A DNA stretch of 64,000 nt from positions 1-64,000 of IMG/VR virus record IMGVR_UViG_3300007513_000026, one strand, 5' to 3'. The translations under genes and the position numbers were made by a program. Positions 16,959 to 25,560 of the stretch are shown piece by piece (within the stretch, counting starts at the first letter, position 1; each line of letters starts with the position of its first letter). A model generated the notes under the pieces. It was not told the DNA's origin, searched no databases, and saw only the letters and a program-made list of their open reading frames with translations. The stretch is from a virus.

Positions 16959-18002
16959 TCACCACTTCCTATTCACGATATGTGTGTGTGCCTCAGATAG
17001 ACCCGACGAAGTTTGTGTTACAAACTGTGCTTTCGCGTGAAGTTCATCCAAGTTAGAGGCGCCAGAGTAACTAAATCCTGACCGAATGCCTCGCTCCAAG
17101 TCTTCAAGAATCAACCGCAGAGGTCCACGATAAGGTACCCGTGTGGCCACCCCCTCAAAGGAACTGTAGCGCCCGTGCCAATCGACTTGTGCTTCTTTGC
17201 TAGCCATCCCTCGGTAAGACTTCCATCGACTCCCATCGAAATCCTGAAAAATTTTACCGGGAGTTTCGTCGGTCCCTGAGAGTAACGACCCACACATCAC
17301 TGCATCTGCTCCGGCGGCTAAGGCTTTCACCATATCACCGGAGTTTTTAATGCCACCGTCTGCGACGATCTTTACATCTCGGTCGGTTTGAGCACAGTCC
17401 ATAATGGTCTGCAAACCTGGCATTCCGTGGCCCGTCTGAATACGAGTGGAACAAATAGATCCTCCACCAATATTGCAGCGGACACTGTCAGCACCCCAGT
17501 CGGATAGGTCGTTGAGAGCTTCCAACGTGGCTACATTACCAGCCATGATATGGAAGCGCTCCCCTAAGACTTTACGTAGCGCATACAAAGCTTGCTTCAT
17601 CATAACGTGGTGACCATGGGCCACATCCACGCAGAGAAAATCTACAAACTGTGCTCGAAGTGCTTGGGCCCTCTCTAGATAATCTCCAGTGATGCCCACA
17701 GCAGCGCCAGTGGTAATGAGGCTGTGGTTTCCATCGGGCATGCGTGCCTGTGATGTTCTTACCTGTCTCACTTGCTCTTCAATCGTATTGTAACGATGAA
17801 TGATGGCTGCTCCCCCTGCTTGGTTCATAGCCACCGCCATGGATGCCTCTGAAATAGTGTCCATGGGCGATGATAGAATCGGCAGTGAGAGCTTTAATCC
17901 ATTACCCAAATCGGAACCAACGTTAATATCGCCTCGCGAATTGATGGCCGAATATTGGGGGACTAAAAGCACATCATCATAAGATATGCATCTCTTGTCC
18001 AT
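16959..18002 (-). CDS. guaB: IMP dehydrogenase / GMP reductase family enzyme
   Basis: 347 residues forming the TIM-barrel core without the CBS regulatory domains. Visible motifs: [11 protein letters not shown] at the N-terminus, [17 protein letters not shown] (the catalytic Cys loop), [20 protein letters not shown] (phosphate binding), and [10 protein letters not shown] followed by [16 protein letters not shown] makes XMP from IMP with NAD+; GMP reductase runs the reverse branch with NADPH. The short length fits either, and sequence alone does not decide. As an auxiliary metabolic gene it would shift host purine pools towards guanine nucleotides for replication. Its ATG overlaps the upstream stop (TAATG). 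Confidence 0.85.
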   Translation of the reverse strand: MDKRCISYDDVLLVPQYSAINSRGDINVGSDLGNGLKLSLPILSSPMDTISEASMAVAMNQAGGAAIIHRYNTIEEQVRQVRTSQARMPDGNHSLITTGAAVGITGDYLERAQALRAQFVDFLCVDVAHGHHVMMKQALYALRKVLGERFHIMAGNVATLEALNDLSDWGADSVRCNIGGGSICSTRIQTGHGMPGLQTIMDCAQTDRDVKIVADGGIKNSGDMVKALAAGADAVMCGSLLSGTDETPGKIFQDFDGSRWKSYRGMASKEAQVDWHGRYSSFEGVATRVPYRGPLRLILEDLERGIRSGFSYSGASNLDELHAKAQFVTQTSSGLSEAHTHIVNRKW

Positions 18003-18379
18003 TACGTTGTCTCTGCAGTCTTCTCTTTCTTCTTCTGGTTCTTCTGAGAATTGCGAAAAGTAGTAGAAGTCTTCATCAGTTCGTCTTCACGAATGGGTCC
18101 GCGCTTTGGCTTCGTCATTTGAGGAGTTAAGCCCGGCGGCATCGGACCCGGAGGTCCGGCCTTTTGCTCCGGTCGCTCGGGTGCAAAGTATTGCTGTAGT
18201 GTCAGCATAGCTCCCTCATACTCTGCGAGAGTTTGCGAATGGACCATAATCTCTTCGACTAAGCTCGAATGATCGGGAACCATTGTAGGGTTATTAAGCA
18301 ACACATCAATAAGCGCTAGAGACTCCATGGCCTTTCCGCGCAATTGTGTCATTGCGGCATTGTATAGTTTAATGTTCAT
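18002..18379 (-). CDS. Hypothetical protein with Pro-rich tail
   Basis: 125 residues. Residues 1-65 are helical (AMTQLRGKAMESLALIDVLLNN). A Pro/Gly-rich linker (KAGPPGPMPPGLTPQM) and a basic Lys-rich tail follow. GGAG of its ribosome site lies inside the end of the thioredoxin gene. It sits between thioredoxin and IMP dehydrogenase. No family recognised; a small assembly or nucleic-acid-binding role is conceivable. Confidence 0.5.
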   Translation of the reverse strand: MNIKLYNAAMTQLRGKAMESLALIDVLLNNPTMVPDHSSLVEEIMVHSQTLAEYEGAMLTLQQYFAPERPEQKAGPPGPMPPGLTPQMTKPKRGPIREDELMKTSTTFRNSQKNQKKKEKTAETT

Positions 18380-18739
18380 TTATTTCTCCTTTTCGATAAA
18401 TTCTTCGATGTCTTTTTGAACATACCACGACTTTTTGTTGGGCTTTGTGGGCTCCTCCATAAGCCGGATTCTTGGGTGCGACCCTCCAGATTCAATTAAT
18501 CCAATGGTGGGTACGCCTTTAAACTTCATAACTTTTTGAACTGCCGGATAGTCTTCAATATTAAAAGCAAAGAAATATATATTTTCATATTTTCCCGCTA
18601 TATCTTCATATATATCTTGAAGATTTTGACAAAAATGGCAGCCATTCGAGTAGAACTTAACCACGCAAGTGGCTTCTTCCTTCACCGAGCCTCCTAAAAT
18701 CTTTTGAAGGGCGCGCTTAGATAGTCTTTCTACGCTCAT
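18380..18739 (-). CDS. Thioredoxin-like protein
   Basis: 119 residues with a thioredoxin fold: VKFYSNGCHFCQNL places the CxxC (Cys34-His-Phe-Cys37) after the first strand, and GVPTI supplies the conserved cis-Pro. The CHFC dipeptide is more glutaredoxin/DsbA-like than the classic CGPC. No signal peptide, so it acts in the cytoplasm. A reducing partner for the phage ribonucleotide reductase (28971-30938) is plausible. AAGGAG lies 9 bases before the ATG. It overlaps the upstream zinc-ribbon gene by 23 bases. Confidence 0.85.
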   Translation of the reverse strand: MSVERLSKRALQKILGGSVKEEATCVVKFYSNGCHFCQNLQDIYEDIAGKYENIYFFAFNIEDYPAVQKVMKFKGVPTIGLIESGGSHPRIRLMEEPTKPNKKSWYVQKDIEEFIEKEK

Positions 18740-18974
18740 CTATTATCTCCTTAGTTTTGTTTAAGCAATCTGGACAAAATAGCCTGACTGTCTCTTCTTT
18801 TACTACAACCTTCCATGAGAATACCATGTCTCGGTTCCTTTTGTCAAATGAATTTTTACACGCGCTGCATTCGGTGGGGAGCTTCCCAAACAACTGCGTC
18901 TGGTCGGCCATGAGTTGCTGGGGATCTCCCTTCTTGCGCTTGCGCTCCGCTGCTCGTCGTTGTTTTCGATTCAT
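18717..18974 (-). CDS. Small zinc-ribbon protein
   Basis: 85 residues with a basic start (MNRKQRRAAERKRKKG) and two Cys pairs: ECSAC near residues 36-39 and FCPDC near 66-70. This four-Cys layout predicts a zinc ribbon for DNA, RNA or RNA polymerase contact. It is overlapped at both ends by the adenine methyltransferase and thioredoxin genes. Function unknown. Confidence 0.65.
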   Translation of the reverse strand: MNRKQRRAAERKRKKGDPQQLMADQTQLFGKLPTECSACKNSFDKRNRDMVFSWKVVVKEETVRLFCPDCLNKTKEIIDERRKTI

Positions 18975-19456
18975 TTGACGTGAATGATTCCTAGGTTTGG
19001 CATCTCATAAGTCTTAATAGTTTTCTTAAAGACAACCACCGCAGATGGGAAGGGTGCGCTGTTCTCGCCATTTCCAAACTTCAACCTACCTTTTACAAAG
19101 TGAATCGAGTCTGCCTTCATAACATAGTCATGCCAATAGCGGGTGTCAGTACGGGCGGGAATGAGAGCGACGACTGTTGTGTCATCCTTCTGCCCCTCCT
19201 CATACGCTTTCTTAATCCAATGTTTGATTTGTCGGCCATACGGAGGATTCATAAAAACCTTGTGACCTCCCCAATCCTTATCCAAACCATTCTGATCTTC
19301 GGTAAAGTGATTCTTCACCTTGTAGTTAGACGCATTAGAGCATGGGTCAAGCGTAAAGGTTCCAAACTTTTCCTCCAACAGGTCAAAGAAGTGTTGAGGG
19401 GTTGCCCATTCCAACGATTTAGAACTAAACATTGTTTCTTGTGTTGTCTTATTCAT
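18971..19456 (-). CDS. dam: Phage-type DNA N6-adenine methyltransferase
   Basis: 161 residues of the small phage N6-adenine methyltransferase family: EWATPQHFFDLLEEKFG and FTLDPCSNASN at the start, the catalytic NPPY at 70-73 (FMNPPYGRQI), and VVALIPARTDTRYWHDYV. It methylates adenine in DNA; the target site cannot be read from sequence. It overlaps by 4 bases (ATGA) with the upstream PD-(D/E)XK-like gene, the arrangement expected for a co-translated restriction-modification pair. Alternatively it acts alone to protect phage DNA. Confidence 0.85.
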   Translation of the reverse strand: MNKTTQETMFSSKSLEWATPQHFFDLLEEKFGTFTLDPCSNASNYKVKNHFTEDQNGLDKDWGGHKVFMNPPYGRQIKHWIKKAYEEGQKDDTTVVALIPARTDTRYWHDYVMKADSIHFVKGRLKFGNGENSAPFPSAVVVFKKTIKTYEMPNLGIIHVK

Positions 19457-20019
19457 TTATTTTCCTTTAAAAGTTGTTCAAGATGTCTTTTCGGATCCTC
19501 ATTATTTAATTTAATTCCCCAGTCTTTTACATCCGCCACGCTAATGCCGGGATCATTAATTCGAGATCCGAATAAATTTTGTTTGTGGAGTTTCTCTAAT
19601 TCTTTCTTGCCCCACCCTAGTTCTTGAAGTTGTTCTTTGGCGCGGTTCCATAGATCCATGCCGGCGCGACCAGCATGTCCCTCGTTTTGCTTATCTATAA
19701 CTTTTTTATAAAACGGTTCCAAATCTTGATGGAAACACAAGTAATGATCTACAAAATTGTCAGAGTCGTCTACTACGCTAAAAACTGCAAAGTCAAAACC
19801 CTTCTTCCATGCTTCTATCTTCTTCAATCCCATCCTGCTGGATGTGGAAAAATGCCCTCTATTTTCGCTAGTACTTTTAAGTTCGCCCTTATACGTGGTA
19901 TTTCCCACTAATAAAGAACCATCTGGAACATACTTATTGGATCTACCGGGGCCAGGGATCATGCCCAAACATTTAAGTTGCTTATTCTCAATCTTATCGT
20001 CTTGTCGAGTTCTACTCAC
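19453..20019 (-). CDS. Putative PD-(D/E)XK nuclease next to methyltransferase
   Basis: 188 residues. Residues 32-48 read PDGSL ... YKGELK, giving Pro-Asp33, then Glu46-x-Lys48, the PD-(D/E)XK catalytic layout of type II restriction and related nucleases. The preceding segment (GMIPGPGRSNKYV) and the following AVFSVVDDSDNFVDHYLCF strand pair fit that fold. The rest is helical and Lys/Trp rich. Overlap with the downstream adenine methyltransferase by 4 bases, and with dUTPase by 8, indicates coupled translation. It could be a restriction enzyme, a host-DNA-degrading nuclease or a Holliday-type nuclease. The family is inferred from motif and context only. Confidence 0.5.
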   Translation of the reverse strand: MSRTRQDDKIENKQLKCLGMIPGPGRSNKYVPDGSLLVGNTTYKGELKSTSENRGHFSTSSRMGLKKIEAWKKGFDFAVFSVVDDSDNFVDHYLCFHQDLEPFYKKVIDKQNEGHAGRAGMDLWNRAKEQLQELGWGKKELEKLHKQNLFGSRINDPGISVADVKDWGIKLNNEDPKRHLEQLLKENK

Positions 20020-20482
20020 CGGTACTCCCCAGCGCTCCAGCGCCTCTTCCGCTCATGGTGATAGGGTACTTATAAAGCTCCCCATCGCCCCGTTCAACGG
20101 CTCGAAAATGTACCACAGGGATAAGAACCACCTGTGCAATTTTAGTACCAGCCTCGATGGTCTGAGGGATATTACCTACATTGTGGAGGTTGATAAACAC
20201 CTCTCCGTCATAGCCGGAATCAATCACGCACGCTCCCACAACTAGGCTGCGCTTGGCGGCCACACTGGAGCGATTCTTTACCTCCAGCATGTACCCGTGA
20301 GGTACCCCGAACTTCAATCCGGTTGGTAGTACCTTGCTTTCTCCAGGGGAGAGCGAGACTGCTTTGTGAAGGTCGCTAGGGGGTGGCGAATAATATACGT
20401 CCAAACCTGCATCCGATGGGTTGGCCCGTGTTGGCGGGCTCGCGATGGGGTGGACTAAAGAATATTCAAGTATCACTTCCAC
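20012..20482 (-). CDS. dut: dUTPase
   Basis: 156 residues with all five trimeric dUTPase motifs: DAGLDVY; VKNRSSVAAKRSL; GACVIDSGYDGEV (catalytic Asp/Tyr region); IEAGTKIAQVV; and a C-terminal RGAGALGSTGE close to the usual RG-x-GG-FGSTG. It hydrolyses dUTP to dUMP and pyrophosphate, preventing uracil incorporation and feeding dTMP synthesis. Full length. It overlaps both neighbours (17 bases with the 87-residue gene), placing it in the nucleotide/DNA-modification operon starting at the promoter at 20749-20777. Confidence 0.95.
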   Translation of the reverse strand: MEVILEYSLVHPIASPPTRANPSDAGLDVYYSPPPSDLHKAVSLSPGESKVLPTGLKFGVPHGYMLEVKNRSSVAAKRSLVVGACVIDSGYDGEVFINLHNVGNIPQTIEAGTKIAQVVLIPVVHFRAVERGDGELYKYPITMSGRGAGALGSTGE

Positions 20483-20729
20483 CCTCCTCTTCGCCTGTCA
20501 ACAGCCGAAAGTTCTCAGTAATCTCGTCGATGTTATACTTGCCCTTGTACAGGCGATATGCTTTAACGGCTGCTCGAATCTCGTCCGTGTTCAGCCATCC
20601 GTTCTCTCGAAACTCCTTGCGCAAGTCTCGCTTTTGTTCCTTGTATGGTTCCATTGCTTCTTCAATGGCGTTTAGTGAACGAACATATTCTTTCACATAA
20701 CGTTTCTTCTCTTCGTATGTATTGGCCAT
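20466..20729 (-). CDS. Small helical protein, unknown
   Basis: 87 residues, strongly helical and charged (EEAMEPYKEQKRDLRKEFRENGWLNTDEIRAAVKAYRLYKG). The layout of a coiled coil followed by a short helix ending 'AVKAYRL' is loosely similar to DUF2312/GapR-like DNA-binding proteins, but identity is too weak to name it. First gene of its operon, with GGAGG 6 bases before the ATG and a consensus promoter upstream. Confidence 0.55.
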   Translation of the reverse strand: MANTYEEKKRYVKEYVRSLNAIEEAMEPYKEQKRDLRKEFRENGWLNTDEIRAAVKAYRLYKGKYNIDEITENFRLLTGEEEGGSDT

Positions 20730-20748
20730 TAGCCCTCCTTACATTATT

Positions 20749-20777
20749 AATATAACAAATTCTGTGCAGGGTGTCAA
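20749..20777 (-). promoter_or_regulatory. Sigma-70 promoter of dut operon
   Basis: TTGACA at 20772-20777, a 17-base spacer and TATATT at 20749-20754. It lies in the gap just after the J-domain gene stop and drives the packed set from the 87-residue gene to the region 4-like gene. Confidence 0.85.
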
Positions 20778-20783
20778 CCCTTT

Positions 20784-21485
20784 TTATTCATAACCTGGAA
20801 ATACTTGTTGCATAAACCTATGGATGAGGCTGTCGCGTGCTTCATCAGTTTCGCACTCGGCAAACAAATAGTTATAGGAATTGGTCTTTCCATCAATCGA
20901 ATGATTAACCATGTCTATTTCCTTGCGCATCCATCGTGTTTGTTGCTTGTAGTTTTTAGGTAGTGGGATCTTATATTTGTCCGCACAATCTAACAACACA
21001 AAGTATCTCTTTTCTTCTAAAGCTTCTTTAACTTTAGTAAACATATTTAGCATCTCTTTTTTCTCGTCATCGCTCAAGTCCCTGCTGTTAACTTTGTCGG
21101 GATGCAAGAGAAATGCAATCTTCCTAAAAAGCTTTGAAAAAATTTCATGCATTTCTCTTTCGTCCTGTGTGAGTTCGAGCGCTTCTCCACCTGTCGCAGC
21201 GGGAGGCGTCTCTTCATCGAAGGGTACCATGGCGGCCGAACCACTGTAAGGCATTGGAGTTTCATCTGATTCGCCTTCGGGTTTGTATAAACTGTCCAGG
21301 CGTTGGCAGTGCTTTCGGTTAAGTTCATCAACGTCGATGTTGTTCTTTCTACAATATTCATCATAGTATTCTTGAAATTCTTTGGCTGCAGAATTGGATG
21401 TGTCCTCTACAAGGTCGAGTTCTTCATACAAATATCTTAATTGATTAACTAATTTTCTCCATTTAAGTTTTTGCGAGACTGACAC
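20784..21485 (-). CDS. J-domain (DnaJ-like) protein
   Basis: 233 residues. A J-domain core lies near residues 110-170: KLFRKIAFLLHPDKV with the diagnostic HPD at about 128-130, followed by DDEKKEMLNMFTKVKEALEEKRY. J domains stimulate the Hsp70 (DnaK) ATPase. The N-terminal 60 residues are helical and coiled, then comes a Pro/Ser/Gly-rich linker. There is no Gly/Phe or zinc region as in classic DnaJ, so it is a J-domain protein with its own adaptor regions. It could steer host DnaK to phage replication or assembly factors, as lambda P does by another route. Confidence 0.7.
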   Translation of the reverse strand: MSVSQKLKWRKLVNQLRYLYEELDLVEDTSNSAAKEFQEYYDEYCRKNNIDVDELNRKHCQRLDSLYKPEGESDETPMPYSGSAAMVPFDEETPPAATGGEALELTQDEREMHEIFSKLFRKIAFLLHPDKVNSRDLSDDEKKEMLNMFTKVKEALEEKRYFVLLDCADKYKIPLPKNYKQQTRWMRKEIDMVNHSIDGKTNSYNYLFAECETDEARDSLIHRFMQQVFPGYE

Positions 21486-21510
21486 ATGAGAACCCTCTGG
21501 TCATAATTAT

Positions 21511-22116
21511 CTATTCAAACTTAAATTCTATCTTTGCGCGGATTGATAATGTGGGAATGTGTGCATGGTTTACCAGATTATGCTTGCGTGCTTCATCTAC
21601 TTCTAAAAACCAATCGGCGTGGCCTTTCTGGTGAATGATGTCTAAGAAATAGTCTTTGTGGTGGCCACAGTTTTCTGCCATCATTGTGTACAGCTTTTGA
21701 TTTAAACGTTCCGTCTCTGCTGCATCAGCTTTGATCTCTTCCACCTTGCCAAACCCCATCGAACTTACATCGTGTATCATAAAAGTAGCGTCGGGATCCA
21801 TATAGCGGTGACCCTCAGTTCCAAAGCTAGCCAGGACAGCACCACAGGACATGGCTTTACCTTGTATAATCGTGGCCACAGGAAGATTGGAATGTTTAAT
21901 GTCTGAAATCATAGACATCAAACTATACACTTGTCCGCCATAACTGTCTATAATGACTGGGACTATTGGCTGACCAGTGTTTTGTGCCTTGTTCATCTTA
22001 GTACAAAATTCATTAGCAGCACTCTCGTCAAATTTCTTGACTCTAATGATGACCGGCAGGTCATCAACTAGCTCTTTCTCTTTAAAGAGAGGGCTAAAGT
22101 ATTTCATAACTTTCAT
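21511..22116 (-). CDS. clpP: ClpP-like serine peptidase (second copy)
   Basis: 201 residues, ClpP fold: IDSYGGQVYSLMSM, Ser90 in GKAMSCGAV, His115 in TFMIHDVS, and Asp168 in ADWFLEVDEA at the place of the catalytic Asp. The triad is therefore complete, unlike the ClpP at 14547-15173. It follows dnaE by four bases with AGGA upstream of the ATG. It may form a mixed ring with the other copy or use a host Clp ATPase; no Clp ATPase is visible in this window. Alternatively it is a head-maturation protease, but it lies far from capsid genes. Confidence 0.85.
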   Translation of the reverse strand: MKVMKYFSPLFKEKELVDDLPVIIRVKKFDESAANEFCTKMNKAQNTGQPIVPVIIDSYGGQVYSLMSMISDIKHSNLPVATIIQGKAMSCGAVLASFGTEGHRYMDPDATFMIHDVSSMGFGKVEEIKADAAETERLNQKLYTMMAENCGHHKDYFLDIIHQKGHADWFLEVDEARKHNLVNHAHIPTLSIRAKIEFKFE

Positions 22117-22120
22117 ATCT

Positions 22121-25100
22121 TTATCCTAGTAATCTAAACGTTTTACCTACCGCATATGTGGAGAATCCCCACTGCTCGTCATACTTTAATCGAGCCATAT
22201 AAGGTCGGTTTAAGTAAATACGATCCTTCTCGGGTTTAATGCCCCAACACCTAATCTTTGTTAGCTGATTGTTGCTGTCAATCGTTTCTACAATCCAATA
22301 CAATTTGCCGTTCTTCGTCTTCTTTTCCACGATCTTGCGCGGGATAAACCAGCACAAAAAAAGATCGGGATCGAATTCTGAGATTGGAGGCACACCCTTT
22401 TCGAGTAGCTCCTCAATGGTGTCGGGAGTGATGACCAAGTTGATGGGAAAGACTCCCGTAAGGTCAGTTTTAAACTGGATAACTTCTTCTTCTGAGAAGT
22501 CTCCTTCTGGTCTGAACGTTTCGATGTTCTCTGTCAATCTCTTAAGAGACTTCGGTCGATCAACAATGCATGCTGACCAGAAGTGTTTACGTCCAGAGAA
22601 TCTATCATCCACTATATTATCCAGGGCGCCTCCGCGACACAATGCATCCAGCGACTTCTTGTTAAGTTTGCTGTAGACAATGTCTTCTCGGAAGAGGAGA
22701 TCTTCTGCGTTGGTGAACGGTCGGTTGCCTAAGATTTGTTCAATGGCTGACATTCCCAAACCTTTGATAGATGTGAGCGGTTGCACCATCGTCTTGGCAT
22801 CTTCGCTAATCTCCCACACTACTCCTGACTTATTGATGTCCAGTGGTGCGATGTTGAATCCGTACCGCTTTGCGATGTTAATAGCCTTCTCCTTTCGAGT
22901 CTCTGGCTCCTTGTCCAAGAACGCTGCCATCCACTCGGCCGGATAGTAAGTCCACAGCCATGCGCACTGATAAGAAATCGTGCTGTATGAAACTGCATGC
23001 GACTTGTTAAAACCATAGCCTGAGAAGTATTCGAACTTATCCCACAAAGCTGCTGCTTCATCTTTGCCGATGCCATTCTCAGCACAACCATCGATGAACT
23101 TAACGCGAAGCTTTGTTTTGATGCCGCCCTTTCCGGTACCCTTCTTAGTGAGAACCTTGCGCAGCATGTTACCCTCATCGAGCGTCAGCCCTCCCAGCTT
23201 ATGCGCCAGTAGTGCAATTTGCTCCTGGAAGATTAGAAAGCCAAAGGTTTCCTCGGTGATCTCTCGTGCCTCCTCCGACAAATACTTGACGTATTGCGGG
23301 TGTTCCTTGGCCTCCATATACTCATCGTGTACCCCAGCCGACAAAGGACCAGGACGATAGATGGAAGCAATGATTGAAATGTCGAGAATACTTCTTGGCT
23401 TGACTCTCGCACAAAAGTTCTGCGCTCCAGTCTCGGTGAACTGAAAGATGCCAGCCCACTTCGCTGAGTGGAACACATTCTCGTATACCTTTTGATCCTG
23501 GGTGTCTACCACATCCGGGTGGAGGTTCTCATCGTAATACTTCTTCACGTCATCAAACGTAGGATTCTCCATGCCATGATGACGGCGCAGGATGTGTTCG
23601 ATACAACCCTCCATCATCTTCAGGGTCGAGAGCCCCAACAGATCGAACTTAATGAAACCCATGGGCTCCAGGTGTCGAACGTTCTGACCCTCGGACCATG
23701 GCGTCTGTCGCACACCTCCTGAGTTAATCAAAGGCATGCTTCTATCTAAGTTCTCGGCAATCACTACACCGCCAGCATGGCGAGAGCATGAACGTACCTG
23801 TCCAACGAGCCCCTCAACGTGAGCCTTGACGGCTGGATGCTTGGCAAGATATACCTGGAGGGAAGGTGAGAATTCCATCACCTCTTCCCACGTCGGTGCG
23901 TAGACGCCAGCCTTGATGCCGTGCTTCTTCTTGGCCGCTGGTGTTGCCTCGCGCATCATGACACTCGTGACAGTGTTCGCTTCGGTGAAGGGAATACCAT
24001 ACAGTTTTGAAATGTCTTTGATGAGCGAGCGAAGCTGGAGTGTATTCCAGTTTGAGATTGGTGCGACAGTGTCTTCACCCCACATCTCCACCAGCTTCTC
24101 CTTCAGAAGCATGCTATCGGACACATCGTAATCGATATCGGGATAGTCTGTTGCGTCTGACCGCAAGAAGCGAGAGAACAGCAGTCCGTTTTTGATAGGA
24201 TCAATCTGGGTAATTCCCAGAGCGTAGGCTACGAGTGAGCCTGCAGCAGAACCACGTCCAGGTCCAGCCAGCATCATACTGTTGGCCACATCCGCGATTG
24301 CCTTCATCGTCAGGAAGTACTTGGAGAATCCTCGATCATCAATAATGTCTAGCTCGTGCTCAAGACGCGAATGATACTCGGTATCCTCGTGCAAGCCCTT
24401 CTCTCGCAAGCCTTCGAGACACATGTTAATCAGAGCTTCAGTATCCGTGAACCCGGCAGGTACAACGAACGACGGGAGTCGAACCGTGTTGTCGGGAAAG
24501 AATGACTCAATCCTTTCGTGCGCAATCGTGTAGGTTTCTTCGATAGAACCCAACACAAGATCATCATCGTAATCATAGTCTTTTGAATACTCCTTGTAAG
24601 ACTCCCACATCTGGTTACCATTCTTGGGATACAGTTCGTACCCAATCTCGTCTACACCATCGGGAAGTTCGTTTCCGTCTGCCCAATCTGGTGTGCCTTT
24701 GCCAAGCCAACCCAAACGCTTGTAAAGCTCTCTGTCCTTCCAAGCGTCTGGGCTGGGGTAATGGCTGTCGGCTGTAGAAATCAGTCCAACGCCAAACTCT
24801 TTGGCCACTGTAATGATGTGTTGGTTCAGGGCATGTTGCTCTGGAATGTTATTCCATTGAAGCTCTGCGTACCAACGGTCACCGAAGATGTCTACCATTC
24901 GGCGTGTGGTCTCGCGCATTGCCTCAAGCACAGCTTCGTCACCCTCCTCTCGATTCTCCCAATAATTTCCAGCATATACGCCACCCAAGCATGCGGAGGT
25001 AGCAATGATACCTTCGCCATACTTCTCAAGCAGAGCGTAATCTACTCGCGGATATCGGTAATAATTCTCTGGCTGGTAAGACTCAGAGATCAACTTGAAT

Positions 25101-25540
25101 AAGTTTCTCAGACCTTCTTGGCTTTGCGCAAGCAGCACGAGATGACGACGGCGCCGAAGGAGCCCTTGCACCTTCTTGCTGTCGTTCTCATCCTCAACGG
25201 TTGCGCCTGACTGTCCCTCCTTCTTAATAGAGCGCGCCTTCTTCTTGTCTTCCATCGCCTTCGTATACTCTTCGCGCCAGTCTGACAGGGATGGCAGAAA
25301 ATAAGCTTCGCATCCAAAGATGGGCTTAAAGCTCTTGCCTTGCGATTGCATCTTTCTGGCATGTAGCACTTGGTATGCCAACCCGTTCATGTTTCCGTGG
25401 TCGGTTAATGCTAGCGCATCGCTGCCGTTTTCATACGCAAAATCCATATGCGCTTGTGGATACCCAATGGCATCAAAGATAGAGCCTGCTACGCTATGCG
25501 CATGCAGGCCCACGAATTTAATATTAGACATGTCTTTCAA
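22121..25540 (-). CDS. dnaE: DNA polymerase III alpha subunit (DnaE, family C)
   Basis: 1139 residues, near bacterial length. The N-terminal PHP domain shows GLHAHS and LTDHGNM. The polymerase core shows PGRGSAAGSLVAYALG, LLFSRFLRSD and PDIDYDVSD, the family C catalytic Asp motif, then RHAGGVVIAE and KFDLLGLSTL. RPGPLSAGVHDEYMEAK and KSHAVSYSTISYQCAW are also typical. The start shown is a TTG with GGGAG 6 bases upstream; an ATG at 25531 (MSNIKFVG) is the alternative. It presumably acts as the replicative polymerase with the phage helicase, SSB and host clamp. The phage also has a family A polymerase. A sigma-70 promoter overlaps the end of the upstream gene. Confidence 0.95.
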   Translation of the reverse strand: MKDMSNIKFVGLHAHSVAGSIFDAIGYPQAHMDFAYENGSDALALTDHGNMNGLAYQVLHARKMQSQGKSFKPIFGCEAYFLPSLSDWREEYTKAMEDKKKARSIKKEGQSGATVEDENDSKKVQGLLRRRRHLVLLAQSQEGLRNLFKLISESYQPENYYRYPRVDYALLEKYGEGIIATSACLGGVYAGNYWENREEGDEAVLEAMRETTRRMVDIFGDRWYAELQWNNIPEQHALNQHIITVAKEFGVGLISTADSHYPSPDAWKDRELYKRLGWLGKGTPDWADGNELPDGVDEIGYELYPKNGNQMWESYKEYSKDYDYDDDLVLGSIEETYTIAHERIESFFPDNTVRLPSFVVPAGFTDTEALINMCLEGLREKGLHEDTEYHSRLEHELDIIDDRGFSKYFLTMKAIADVANSMMLAGPGRGSAAGSLVAYALGITQIDPIKNGLLFSRFLRSDATDYPDIDYDVSDSMLLKEKLVEMWGEDTVAPISNWNTLQLRSLIKDISKLYGIPFTEANTVTSVMMREATPAAKKKHGIKAGVYAPTWEEVMEFSPSLQVYLAKHPAVKAHVEGLVGQVRSCSRHAGGVVIAENLDRSMPLINSGGVRQTPWSEGQNVRHLEPMGFIKFDLLGLSTLKMMEGCIEHILRRHHGMENPTFDDVKKYYDENLHPDVVDTQDQKVYENVFHSAKWAGIFQFTETGAQNFCARVKPRSILDISIIASIYRPGPLSAGVHDEYMEAKEHPQYVKYLSEEAREITEETFGFLIFQEQIALLAHKLGGLTLDEGNMLRKVLTKKGTGKGGIKTKLRVKFIDGCAENGIGKDEAAALWDKFEYFSGYGFNKSHAVSYSTISYQCAWLWTYYPAEWMAAFLDKEPETRKEKAINIAKRYGFNIAPLDINKSGVVWEISEDAKTMVQPLTSIKGLGMSAIEQILGNRPFTNAEDLLFREDIVYSKLNKKSLDALCRGGALDNIVDDRFSGRKHFWSACIVDRPKSLKRLTENIETFRPEGDFSEEEVIQFKTDLTGVFPINLVITPDTIEELLEKGVPPISEFDPDLFLCWFIPRKIVEKKTKNGKLYWIVETIDSNNQLTKIRCWGIKPEKDRIYLNRPYMARLKYDEQWGFSTYAVGKTFRLLG

Positions 25541-25560
25541 AGCTCACTCCCTTTTTTAGT

